Assembly (NCBI GenBank): GCA_022414725.1
Contig: CM039465.1
Location: 4,960,688-5,024,687 of the forward strand
DNA: 64,000 bases
Direction: 5' to 3'
Source: Microglena sp. YARC
Lineage: Eukaryota; Chlorophyta; Chlorophyceae; Chlamydomonadales; Chlamydomonadaceae
Shown here: piece by piece, positions 11,166 through 19,445 of the stretch
How the letters are laid out: every line of letters begins with the position of its first letter
Position numbering within the stretch: position 1 is the stretch's first letter
Position numbers and translations under genes: made by a program
The notes under the pieces: model-generated
The model's input: only the letters and a program-made list of their open reading frames with translations
Told to the model about the DNA's origin: nothing
Databases searched by the model: none

Positions 11166-11681
11166 TTATGTTGCAAAACATTCGCAGTTGGCCTTAGTTG
11201 CATCGTACTTGATGCCCTGCATGTACGGGTCCTGTGTCGCCCACATCGCGATAGAGCGTGTCTGAGACTTCCATGCATCGTTGCCGCCATCATACTGCAA
11301 CACCGCAGTTGCATCGATCGAAACTTTTGGTGGCTCACTACTTGATGTGACTCCAGCCATCTTGATGATCAACTTGTTGTTAGCTGCCTCCAGACTTAAG
11401 GCCACAAACTCTTCCAAATCGACCACGCTTATGTTTCCTTTCGGGTGCATTTGCACCACACGATCATCATCCACCATGATGCCGTGATGCCATATCTGCC
11501 CAAACTTAGTAGGTGTGCATGGCCGTTCAATGACCGTGCGTACCGCGATGTGGTCTCCAGCCTGTGCGAGCTTTGCCAGCTTCAGCGGGTGGCACGGAAC
11601 TGCGCTCACCGGCAAAAGATTCAAACCCATTGTACATAGAAGTGGTTGAAAAACATTCAGCTTTGCCTCAGCTTGCTCCAT
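11166..11681 (-). CDS. LRAT/H-REV107-like (NlpC/P60 superfamily) domain protein, C-terminally truncated
   Basis: The protein is 171 residues from an ATG at 11681. LRAT-fold proteins are circularly permuted papain-like thiol enzymes acting as acyltransferases or phospholipases. The signature is visible: GDHIAV (42-47) starts the domain. WHHGIMVDDDRVVQM (64-78) carries the catalytic histidine where the family has a W/H-H-x-(G/A)-I pattern. NCECFA (165-170) matches the NCEHF motif with the nucleophilic Cys at 166, although His is replaced by Cys at 168. The frame stops two codons later inside the repeat junction at 11165, so the usual residues after the motif are missing. No signal peptide or membrane anchor is obvious. 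It may be a disrupted gene, or this may be one exon. Confidence 0.6.
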   Translation of the reverse strand: MEQAEAKLNVFQPLLCTMGLNLLPVSAVPCHPLKLAKLAQAGDHIAVRTVIERPCTPTKFGQIWHHGIMVDDDRVVQMHPKGNISVVDLEEFVALSLEAANNKLIIKMAGVTSSSEPPKVSIDATAVLQYDGGNDAWKSQTRSIAMWATQDPYMQGIKYDATKANCECFAT

Positions 11682-11694
11682 CTAAGCTACCCGT

Positions 11695-11783
11695 ATATCC
11701 TCGAACCTATGAATTTCTTATTACACATCCACTGGGTTTTATATCATCGAACCTATGAATTTCTTATTACACATCCAATGGGA
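11695..11783. repeat. 46-bp tandem duplication upstream of the LRAT-like gene
   Basis: Two adjacent copies of a unit starting TATC(C/A)TCGAACCTATGA and continuing with TTTCTTATTACACATCCA differ at only a few positions. They lie just upstream of the minus-strand ATG at 11681, in the position of a promoter, but no functional element is recognised. Confidence 0.75.
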
Positions 11784-12140
11784 GAGGTCGCTCTGTGACT
11801 CGACACAGGTGCCGCCTGATGCGAGAGGTCGGTCGCTCTGTGACTCGACACAGGTGCCGCCGTGATGCGAGAGGTCGCCATGTGACTCGACTCGACTCGA
11901 CTCGACACAGATGCCGCCGTCCTTGATGAGAGTGGTCGCCGTTCCTCTAAAAACGAGTGTAAACGTCGTGCCCTACGCCCCCCCTCACCCAAATCCTGTG
12001 TAGTGCTGGCGTCGGTACGGACAATCGATCGCTGGACATGATAAAAGGCCCGACGATCCCCGAAACTGCATAATTTCCTTTTGTTTTGTTTTGTTCTCTC
12101 TCTCTCTTCCTTCGCACACGACCGAACCGACCGACATCCA
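11784..12140. repeat. TGTGACTCGAC-type repeats, no gene
   Basis: Three irregular units carry GAGAGGTCG, TGTGACTCGACAC and GGTGCCGCC (11784-11940). They end in a phrase CTCTAAAAACGAGTGTAAAC, a motif that recurs at about 19067, 19116, 19355, 22660, 23190, 24595 and 35670. The remaining sequence to 12140 has no recognisable gene. Confidence 0.6.
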
Positions 12141-12154
12141 TCTTCCTCCTTTCC

Positions 12155-12346
12155 ATAAGCAGCATCATTCATCGAGCCTCGAGTGAAGTGTGTGGCTCAC
12201 GCCCGACAGCATCATTGATGGGGATTGCCAAAACCCCGATGTCTGATAACACACTCGAGGTTGGCTTACCTCTCGGATCGATGAGAATGCTGCAAAGGTA
12301 GCCTCCACAGCTTGCGAATACGAGCAATTCCTCTGTCAAAAGAGGA
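12155..12346 (-). repeat. direct repeat copy A with conserved minus-strand frame
   Basis: About 190 bp is repeated at 12500-12690 in the same orientation. On the minus strand both copies read IPLLTEELLVFAS..GGYL followed by LIDPRGKPTSSV, with substitutions that largely keep the reading. A GAGAG/GTAAGC sequence within it would make a strong 5' splice site. It could be a duplicated small exon. No domain is recognised. Confidence 0.55.
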
Positions 12347-12499
12347 ATATAAGACTCGCTTCTTCCAAGCTTGAAAAGCTAGCTACCTTGGCACTCTGTA
12401 CGATCCTTGAGGGTTCCTTGAAGCCGCTTTAGTCCTTCCTTTGCTTTGCTTTGATTTCTCCCGTCCATCCTTATTTTCTGAACAAATCTTGCTAATCCA

Positions 12500-12709
12500 T
12501 AAGCAGCATTATCATCGAGCCTCGAGTGCAGTATGCGGCTTACGCCCGACAGCATCGATGGGGATTGCCCAGACCCCGATGTCTGAGTACACACTCGAGG
12601 TTGGCTTACCTCTCGGATCGATGAGAGTGCTGTCAAGGTAGCCGCCACCGCTTGCGAAGACGAGCAGTTCCTCTGTCAAAAGAGGAATCGTCAGACTCTC
12701 TCCTTCCAA
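12500..12709 (-). repeat. direct repeat copy B with conserved minus-strand frame
   Basis: This is the second copy of 12155-12346. Its minus-strand frame starts MEGESLTIPLLTEELLVFAS and continues through GGGYLDSTLIDPRG to a stop just after EAR. The upstream flank GCACTCTGTACGATCCTTGA is also shared (12394 and 12730) and recurs near 26655. The start of a third, shorter copy is visible at about 12820-12850. Confidence 0.6.
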
Positions 12710-12848
12710 GCTGTGAAAGTCTCCTGGGCACTCTGTACGATCCTTGAGGGTTCCTTGAAGCCGCCTTAGTCATTCCTTTCCTTTCCTTTGCTTCCATCCT
12801 TATTTTCTGAACAAATCTAGATAATCCATAATCATCATTATCATCGAG

Positions 12849-13164
12849 CCTGGAGACAGATGGCCGAGACAATGAGGATGCGCAAGCCTTCGTGGTGTCT
12901 TGTGGAGACAGATGGACGAGACAATGAGGATGCGCAAGCCGCCGTGGCGTGTGTGAGAGTGCACAAGACAATGAGGATACGCTTGCCGCCGCGGTGTCTT
13001 TTGGAGACAGATGGACGAGACAATGAGGATGCGCTTGCCGCCGCGGTGTCTTTTGGAGACAGATGGACGAGACAATGAGGATGCGCAAGCCACCGTGGTG
13101 TCTTTTGGAGACAGATGGACGAGACAATGAGGATGCGCAAGCCGCCGTGGTGTCTTTTGGAGAC
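12849..13164. repeat. 52-bp minisatellite, about 6 units
   Basis: Each unit starts GGAGACAGATGGACGAGACA and continues ATGAGGATGCGCAAGCCGCC and GTGGTGTCTTTT. One unit is altered by a GTGTGTGAGAGTGCAC insertion. The reverse complement resembles the 49-bp minisatellite at 28309-28603. It lies just beyond the 3' end of the first primase-helicase gene. Open frames across it are periodic artefacts. Confidence 0.88.
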
Positions 13165-13271
13165 GAGGACATGTTTCCGCCCATGCGTGTGGAGTCTGAT
13201 TGATGGACGATGACAGTGTTCATCCCTTTGCGGGTGTTCGTACGTACGTGTGTTTGCTTGCATTCATTCAT

Positions 13272-15809
13272 TCATGCATGTGTGAGTGCACCATTATCAT
13301 CATGTCGTAGCCGCAATCCAATATACCCGCGTGTCGACTTCCCTTTGATTTGAAGCACTTTTTTTACAAACCCCTTGTTCTTCATCTGCCTGTGGAACCA
13401 CTTTTCTCGATCGTTACTGTCCCCGCTTTCCTCGATATACATGTGGAACAAGGCAACGCTTGACTCCCTGAAATCTTCCGCAAACTCGCAGTTCTCGGCG
13501 AGGAACGCTTGCACGCCGTCCTGCTCCGCCAAGTATTGTCTGGTAAATTCAGTTACCTTCTTTGGCGCCACGGCCTTCAGGCCCTCCGCCCCCCCGTACC
13601 ACGCCACCGCGCCCTCGACCAGCCAGGCAAACAGAGAAGACTGACCCTCTGGAGACTTCAGTTTATCCTTCATGGTTCTGTCGCACTGCCGCAGCGTCGC
13701 GGTCTCGCTCTCCCCAGGTATGAGATCCCTGAACGTCACTGGAAAGTGAACGACCAGAATTCTTTCGACCATTGCCACGATCACATCGGACATCTCTGGC
13801 ATGTAGTTGGTTACTAAGATTGCGAGATATCAAGGCATCACCGTCACCGGGTCCTTGTAAAGCGCCTTTGCCGGGAAACCGTCTCCTCCTGTCAGCAGTT
13901 GGACCTCGTTCGTCTTCAGCTTCTCCCCAGACTTGAGCTCGTTGAAGACCGCGACTCTCGCTCCTATCAACTTTGCACGCTCTGCGTCGAGGTTACTGCA
14001 CGCCCTTGATTCGCTTATGATCGCACAATTCATCTCCTTGTAGTATGCCCCTAGCAGCTGCTGCAGCGCCTGCGTCAACAGCCCCTTTCCGTTCCGCCTT
14101 GTCCCTGTCCATATAGGAAAAACCTCCTCTCTTACTTCGCCCGTTGTGGCATACCCAAGAAAACGTTGAAGAAACCGCGCCATGTCCTCGTCCCCGCCCA
14201 TGATCTTCTCGACGATCCTGTGCATCCACTCTGCGCGTGCGGCATTGGTCATCGCATGTTTTTTGTCATTGTCGTCGTCATTATTATCGTACTCCACGTC
14301 TAGTTCGTTGTGAACCATATCTTCTGCCACCCTCTGTCTCTTCTGACCTGTCCTGAGGTCCACCACGCTCCCCCCCTTGATCCCGATCAAGTGCCTATTG
14401 CCGTCCAGGCGTTGCTCGCACGTCTCGTCAATGAGAAGTGGCCCTGCGAAGTCCATAGTGTTCTTCACTCCACGGGAAGACTGTATGTACCGGATCAGCC
14501 TGGCAACTTCTTTTTTCTTCGCATCCAGATCTGCTTTACTCCTGGAGTCTTCTTCTTCTTCTTTTCCCACCACCACTCCGATGCACAACTGTGCGGCCTG
14601 TGTCGATATCCATAAATCGACGTCCCTGAGTATCCCTTCTAAGACTTTGCTCACCACGGTCTTCACCCACCCATCCTCCACATTGACCCACCTGCACGTG
14701 TCCTCATCGAATATGTAGTAGTCGCTGCATCCCTTCCCCGTCTTCTTCAACGTCCCTTTCAGAAGATAGTGCACGATCTCCCCCAATCCACGGTCTCCCT
14801 TGTCCCAACTGTCCCGTATTATTTTTGGAATCGAAGATGCTCGGTACACAGCGTACCCGCGCGGGTCGTCCTCGCCGGCCCACTTGACCACCGACTTCAT
14901 TGTCATCTTCGGCCCGTCATAGTCGGGCCTTCCCACCGTCTCCCATAGCTTCTCTGCGGCTTCCTCGTCGTATCTTGGCGACACCTTGGACATGTTTTTC
15001 CATAGCGCCTTGTACGCCTCGCCGTACTCGTTCTTCAATGCCGTCGCCACTCCTCGCCATGTGTCTCTGGAATCCCACCTGCTTTTTCCTAGGAGCAGTA
15101 GAATCTTCTCTACATGCGTGCTCTCCATGAAGCTTGTCGGCATCATTATCTCCTGCTCCACCTCCGTTGTTGTTGATGATGTGTTTTCCACCTTTGCCTT
15201 TGAGTATCCCGCCGCTCCCTTACTCGTCCTTTTATTCTTCTTCTTCGCCACCGCCACCATCTCCATCAGCGCCTTTGGAATGTACGGTATCGACTCCAGC
15301 TCCCACGGAGCCCTTCCCTCCTTCCATGCCTTCCCCTCAGTGGGCGCAACAGACAGCAGACCCCTGGTCCCTGTCCGGCACAGGCTCTTCATATCAACCT
15401 TCCTTGCATCATTGACTTGTCCTGCACCGTCATAGTACCCCTCCTCGTCTGCCCATGTCGGGCGCAAGAACATGTAGTGGCGTCCCTTCCTAGTCTCTTG
15501 GATGGCGCATCTCTGCATGGCCTCACCCACCTCACCATCTTCATCTTCCATCCTCTCCAACCATTGCACTGTCTCTGCGTCGTCCGCATCGATCACAACC
15601 AATCCATCCAACAACATTCCCCATGCCTTGTGTGTTGGGTTGTTGTTCGCGTACGCGTCCGCTTCGGCCCATCCCCACTTAGCTTTTCCTAAATGCTTGT
15701 GTTTAGGCGCCTTCAAATCAGTCATGGGCATCAATACTGTTCTTCCCACACTCACCTCAGATCTCTTCAGCCACGCGCTGAGCTTCTGCAACTCTTCGTA
15801 GGATGCCAT
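13272..15809 (-). pseudogene. AEP primase-D5/SF3 helicase fusion, one in-frame stop
   Basis: The frame opens with an ATG at 15809 and would encode about 845 residues if the single in-frame TGA at 13830-13832 is ignored. Domains in order: an AEP/PrimPol region with the metal-binding pair in VVIDADD (residues 71-77), a histidine in KGRHYMF (108-114) and TRGLLSV (148-154); a PriCT-like helical region (DTWRGVATALKNEYG); a D5 N-terminal region; and an SF3 helicase with Walker A GTRRNGKG (569-576) and Walker B-like VAVFNE (619-624). After the stop, the same frame continues with the sensor and C-terminal part (NYMPEMSD, RILVVHFPV, then GYIGLRLR). Such proteins prime and unwind DNA in nucleocytoplasmic large DNA viruses and Polinton-like viruses. 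The break may be a real nonsense mutation, or ATG at 13802 could restart a separate piece. Confidence 0.85.
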
Positions 15810-15913
15810 GTCGTTTAATTGATGTTATGCATTCATACAGTATTTCCTTTAAGCCACCCTAAGATGATGGTTTTTCCGCGTGCGTGTCTGCATCCATGAA
15901 TGTGTGTTGCGTT

Positions 15914-16219
15914 TCATACTAAAACCTGTTGTCTTGCCGCATTCTTCTCCTCTTTATTCCGTTGCCTCCACTTTCTGCAGCTCTCCCCAAGCGCCTCCCT
16001 GACATCCTCGCTGTACCTTGAGACATTCGGGTCAAACTTCATGATCTCACGCATCGCCTTCATGACCATACCCGCCTCTGCCTCGCATCTATCCCCCAGT
16101 ATGCTCTTCACTCTCTCTTCCAGTTCGAAGTATCGTTTCTTTGACAACGTTGATATCCCCTTGTCTCCATTTTTGTTTTTTGGCGTGAAGAACCTAGTCC
16201 CCTTGCTCGATGACATCAT
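15914..16219 (-). CDS. small basic unidentified protein next to primase 1
   Basis: The protein is 101 residues, starts MMSSSKGTRFFTPKNK, lies on the same strand and about 105 bp upstream of the primase-helicase start. It is Lys/Arg/Glu-rich and probably mostly helical (YFELEERVKSILGD, REALGESCRKWRQRNKEEK). There is no cysteine cluster beyond two Cys, and no signal peptide. The compact spacing and shared strand suggest it belongs to the same element. I do not recognise a family. Confidence 0.5.
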   Translation of the reverse strand: MMSSSKGTRFFTPKNKNGDKGISTLSKKRYFELEERVKSILGDRCEAEAGMVMKAMREIMKFDPNVSRYSEDVREALGESCRKWRQRNKEEKNAARQQVLV

Positions 16220-16612
16220 TAATGTGCGAGGTACTATTCGTTTCTTTTACAATAAATTGTCCATCTCTTCTCCATTATAGATTTCCCCTCTCCCTTATAC
16301 ACACGCTCAATCGCTTCTCAGACCCTTCACTCGCACACACACTGAAGTGCATGATGATGGAACACCCGGAATGACTTATCGTCCACACTCACAAAATAGA
16401 CCGCCACCTCCCCCCCCCCCCCCCCCGCATCCTTACATGACACACGACGGCTTTCGCATCCCCCCCCGTCCATAATTCATTCGCTCACACACATACCATG
16501 GCGGCTTTCGCTGACCCCCGTCCGTGCATTCATGACACACGTCCTCGAATGAAGTGTTGTAAACAACGCAGAAGACTCTTTAACTAAAAACTTATTCTCC
16601 TCTTCAGACGTT
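16220..16612. other. intergenic, no gene seen
   Basis: Contains a poly-C run at about 16409-16427 and diverged phrases related to host repeats (GACACACGACGGCTTTCGCA, and CATGGCGGCTTTCGCTG). No coding region is supported. Confidence 0.5.
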
Positions 16613-17095
16613 GTCTCATGTTGTCTCAACTCAGCTTGACATCCCCCATTGTTTTAGGTCTTACGAGGTACATTATATATATATATATATACAATTTTTT
16701 ACTTCCTGCACGAAAGTAGTACAATTACACCAAAATGGAAAGTCCTATAAGGGGGCTTGAATAGAGAAAAGTTTCCTTTTTTGGTGTAATATTAAGGATT
16801 TCGTGTAGGGGGTGCCGAATCCGGTATTTGAGGCCCTTAGAAGTCTGATCCCAAAAGACAGACGTTGTCTCATGTTGTCTCAACTCAGCTTGACATCCCC
16901 CATTGTTTTAGGTCTTACGAGGTACATTATATATATATATATATACAATTTTTTACTTCCTACACGAAAGTAGTAAAATTACACCAAAATGGAAAGTCCT
17001 ATAAGGGGGCTTGAATAGAGAAAAGTTTCCTTTTCTGGTGTAATATTAAGGATTTCGTGTAGGGGCGTGCCGAATCCGGTATTTGAGATATTTAG
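16613..17095. repeat. two ~235-bp direct repeats, each a nested inverted repeat
   Basis: Copies at about 16613-16845 and 16863-17095 both start GACGTTGTCTCATGTTGTCT, pass through (AT)n, and end GTGCCGAATCCGGTATTTGA. Inside each copy CCTACACGAAAG and ATTACACCAAAA on the left are answered by TGGTGTAAT and TTTCGTGTAGG on the right, giving a long imperfect hairpin. The copies differ at only a few bases. This looks like a small non-autonomous element or a structured RNA-like repeat, duplicated in tandem. Confidence 0.75.
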
Positions 17096-17465
17096 GAGTT
17101 CTTGACACGGTTATCTTGGTTGTTCGGGCGTAAGTAATGGCACAGAATTCCGCATTTTTGTGAGTAGATCTGTTTCCTTTTGGTCTGCTCTGCGGCCCGC
17201 GATTCCCCTATATAAACTAGAGCGATTAATAGCAGAGTCCTGCTTGTCATGTGATCACCATTGCGACTACTTTACCGTGTTTCCGTCATGTATGATTGAT
17301 CATGATCCCCCAAGAGTATCGACATCGTTCCGCCGTTTGATTTGTCACTTCGCGTTCCCCTCCCAAGCGTTCCAGTGAAAGTCCTATGATTTGCAGAGAA
17401 GCCCATGTGTTACAGTGATAAACCATTGATTTAATTCTTCATGGTCTTCAGTTCCAGGCCGTTGA

Positions 17466-17912
17466 ATATGAGTGAGTGAGTGAGTGAGTGAGTGAGTGAG
17501 TGAGTGAGTGAGTGAGTGAGTGAGTGAGTGAGTGAGTGAGTGAGTGAGTGAGTGAGTGAGTGAGTGAGTGAGTGAGTGAGTGAGTGAGTGAGTGAGTGAG
17601 TGAGTGAGTGAGTGAGTGAGTGAGTGAGTGAGTGAGTGAGTGAGTGAGTGAGTGAGTGAGTGAGTGAGTGAGTGAGTGAGTGAGTGAGTGAGTGAGTGAG
17701 TGAGTGAGTGAGTGAGTGAGTGAGTGAGTGAGTGAGTGAGTGAGTGAGTGAGTGAGTGAGTGAGTGAGTGAGTGAGTGAGTGAGTGAGTGAGTGAGTGAG
17801 TGAGTGAGTGAGTGAGTGAGTGAGTGAGTGAGTGAGTGAGTGAGTGAGTGAGTGAGTGAGTGAGTGAGTGAGTGAGTGAGTGAGTGAGTGAGTGAGTGAG
17901 TGAGTGAGTGAG
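17466..17912. repeat. (GAGT)n microsatellite, about 445 bp
   Basis: An uninterrupted run of the tetranucleotide GAGT spans roughly 110 copies with no visible variant. The minus strand reads as a (THSL)n open frame of more than 200 residues simply because four-base repeats read in phase over 12 bases; it is not a gene. The absence of interruptions suggests recent expansion. The true length may differ because such tracts collapse or expand in assembly. Confidence 0.97.
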
Positions 17913-18005
17913 TCCGCAGCTCAATTCCACTGCCCCACTCCGTGGGTCCCGCGATTTCCCTATCGATATACGAGAGCGATTGTCTAGCAGAAGTCTGCTT
18001 GAAAC
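17913..18005 (+). repeat. interspersed ~90-bp element with CAGAAGTCTG hairpin
   Basis: Begins GTCCGCAGCTCAATTCCACT, contains GCCCCACTCCGTGGGTCCCG, and ends AGCAGAAGTCTGCTTGAAAC. The same order is seen at 23247-23331, 24398-24493, 25217-25262 (head only), 25308-25370 (head only) and 35504-35580, and reversed at 34830-34925. Confidence 0.8.
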
Positions 18006-18044
18006 CTTTTCACAACGGGTCGTCATGGAATTGACCGAAAAATT

Positions 18045-18232
18045 GTATGAAGAATGCCGGAGTCTCACATCAATCCCTATTTTAAACGTGTTCACATGAA
18101 CACCTCTGAAAAGACTCTCCATCTCGGGAACAACAAATATTTCAACAAAAAAATAAATACTGAAGAATGCCGGAGTCTCACATCAATCCCTATTTTAAAC
18201 ATGTTCACATGAACACCTCTGAAAAGACTCCC
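18045..18232. repeat. 118-bp tandem pair, inverted copy at 34930-35075
   Basis: GAAGAATGCCGGAGTCTCAC followed by ATCAATCCCTATTTTAAAC and GAACACCTCTGAAAAGACTC occurs at 18049 and again at 18162. The stretch between reads CATCTCGGGAACAACAAATA then TTTCAACAAAAAAATAAA. The reverse complement of the same unit is present at about 34950-35075. Confidence 0.75.
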
Positions 18233-18406
18233 AGCAATAGTTTCAACTTTAGTTCACATATATTAGCCTTTTGCCCATCACCTGTCAACTCTACACATTG
18301 TACCTCCGCTCCGGCAATCAATGTAATGTTTTCTACGACTTCTGTTACATAAAATCCCGAGTCCCAAAAAAATCCTCTTGTTGTACACATGCGGTCAATG
18401 GAATGT

Positions 18407-18913
18407 CTAGTCCAGAATGCGGAAACGCTGATAATGTAGGCGGTAGTGGTCCAAGGCATCCTTCATTGCCACATTTGAGTAGATGGGCGCGCCACCTATG
18501 TTGGTCGTCCTTGTGAGTGGGTCCGCGCTAGATGTGGTCAGCCACTCCTCGATAGCCGCTCTGGAGTAGGAGTGACCCGAAGCAGTCACGACCGGGTCTA
18601 TAAACCAATCCAATGTGAGAGGGCACATGTATTCGGATGGCACAAAGTCTGATGCTTGTGCACTTCGAATCCTGTATATGACGTTGATACACCTGGATAG
18701 CAGCCTCCTCCAATATCCTGGCGGAAATTTCTGGCTCTTACTGTCTCGGATACTCTCTATTGTGCCCCACAAGATCCTGTCTTCGCAATTGAAGACTGTC
18801 AGTTCTCGAACAGTGTTGAAACCAGCAGCTTCGAATACTTCAATTACTTGGGGGCCAATGCCTTTGATGGTCCGAATACTCGCCGACATCGTTACTTCTT
18901 GTTCGTCAGCCAT
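18407..18913 (-). CDS. U-box protein with N-terminal helix-hairpin-helix-like segment
   Basis: A 168-residue complete frame from ATG at 18913 to a stop after RFRILD. Residues 92-158 form a U-box: SEYMCPLTLDWFIDPVVTAS, GHSYSRAAIEEWL, then DPLTRT..PIYSNVAMKDALDHYR. The Pro-Leu-Thr and Asp-Pro-Val positions and the final Asn-x-Ala-(Leu)-like helix are typical. U-box domains recruit E2 enzymes, so an E3 ubiquitin ligase role is likely. Residues 13-40 (IRTIKGIGPQVIEVFEAAGF) look like a single HhH motif with the G-I-G turn, suggesting nucleic-acid or protein contact. No substrate domain follows, so this is a short architecture. It sits between the two primase-helicase genes and could be host or viral cargo. 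Confidence 0.75.
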   Translation of the reverse strand: MADEQEVTMSASIRTIKGIGPQVIEVFEAAGFNTVRELTVFNCEDRILWGTIESIRDSKSQKFPPGYWRRLLSRCINVIYRIRSAQASDFVPSEYMCPLTLDWFIDPVVTASGHSYSRAAIEEWLTTSSADPLTRTTNIGGAPIYSNVAMKDALDHYRLHYQRFRILD

Positions 18914-19445
18914 ATTGCTTTACACTGCAGGGTAGCATGTTGCGTCTTGTGACTGCAAGAAGAGACACATGAACGCAAGAAGAGCCCCCAGCCGCAACTA
19001 ACATGTGTGCCCTTGCACCCCCCAAGAGCATTCATCCCACACATGTGTTTTTCCTCGCGCCCATGAAAATACGAGTGTAAACAGGTCATTTCTGCCACGT
19101 GTTTTCGCGCGCCCTCTAAATACGAGTGTAAACAGACAGGTCAGATCTGCCACGTGTTTTCGCGCGCCTCGAAGTCAGCGAATGCCGCCTTGGTGTGTGT
19201 GAGGATGGATGGACGAACGTGGGGACGGGGTCTGCGAAATCACAGTGTGCTGTGACTCGACTCGACAGGATCCGCCTTGATGAGAGCGTGTAGTGGTCGC
19301 CGTGTGATGTGACTCGACTCGACTCGACTCGACATGATCCGCCGTCCATTCCTCGAAAAACGAGTGTAAACGTCGTGATCACCAACCCAGCAACCCATCA
19401 ACCCAGCAACCCATCAACACAGCAACCCAGCTGACCAGCAAATAT
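18914..19445. repeat. intergenic, ACGAGTGTAAAC and TGACTCGAC repeat motifs
   Basis: ATACGAGTGTAAACAG followed by GGTCA..TCTGCCACGTGTTTTC and GCGCGCC occurs at about 19067 and 19124. GTGACTCGACTCGACA with GATCCGCC occurs at about 19251 and 19310. AAAAACGAGTGTAAACGTCG at 19354 mirrors 11950. A short tandem of AACCCATCAACCCAGC lies at 19385-19430. No gene is seen. Confidence 0.6.

Noticed and set aside
12849..13164. Possible CRISPR-like array (52-bp units), also 28309-28603 (49-bp units)
   Set aside because: Units are contiguous without unique spacers and the genome is eukaryotic; these are minisatellites.
14310..15801. Several + strand frames of 90-150 codons opposite primase 1
   Set aside because: Ser/Pro-rich complements of the conserved minus-strand gene.
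17448..18122. 224-codon minus-strand frame made of THSL repeats
   Set aside because: It is the (GAGT)n microsatellite read in phase, with no non-repetitive domain.
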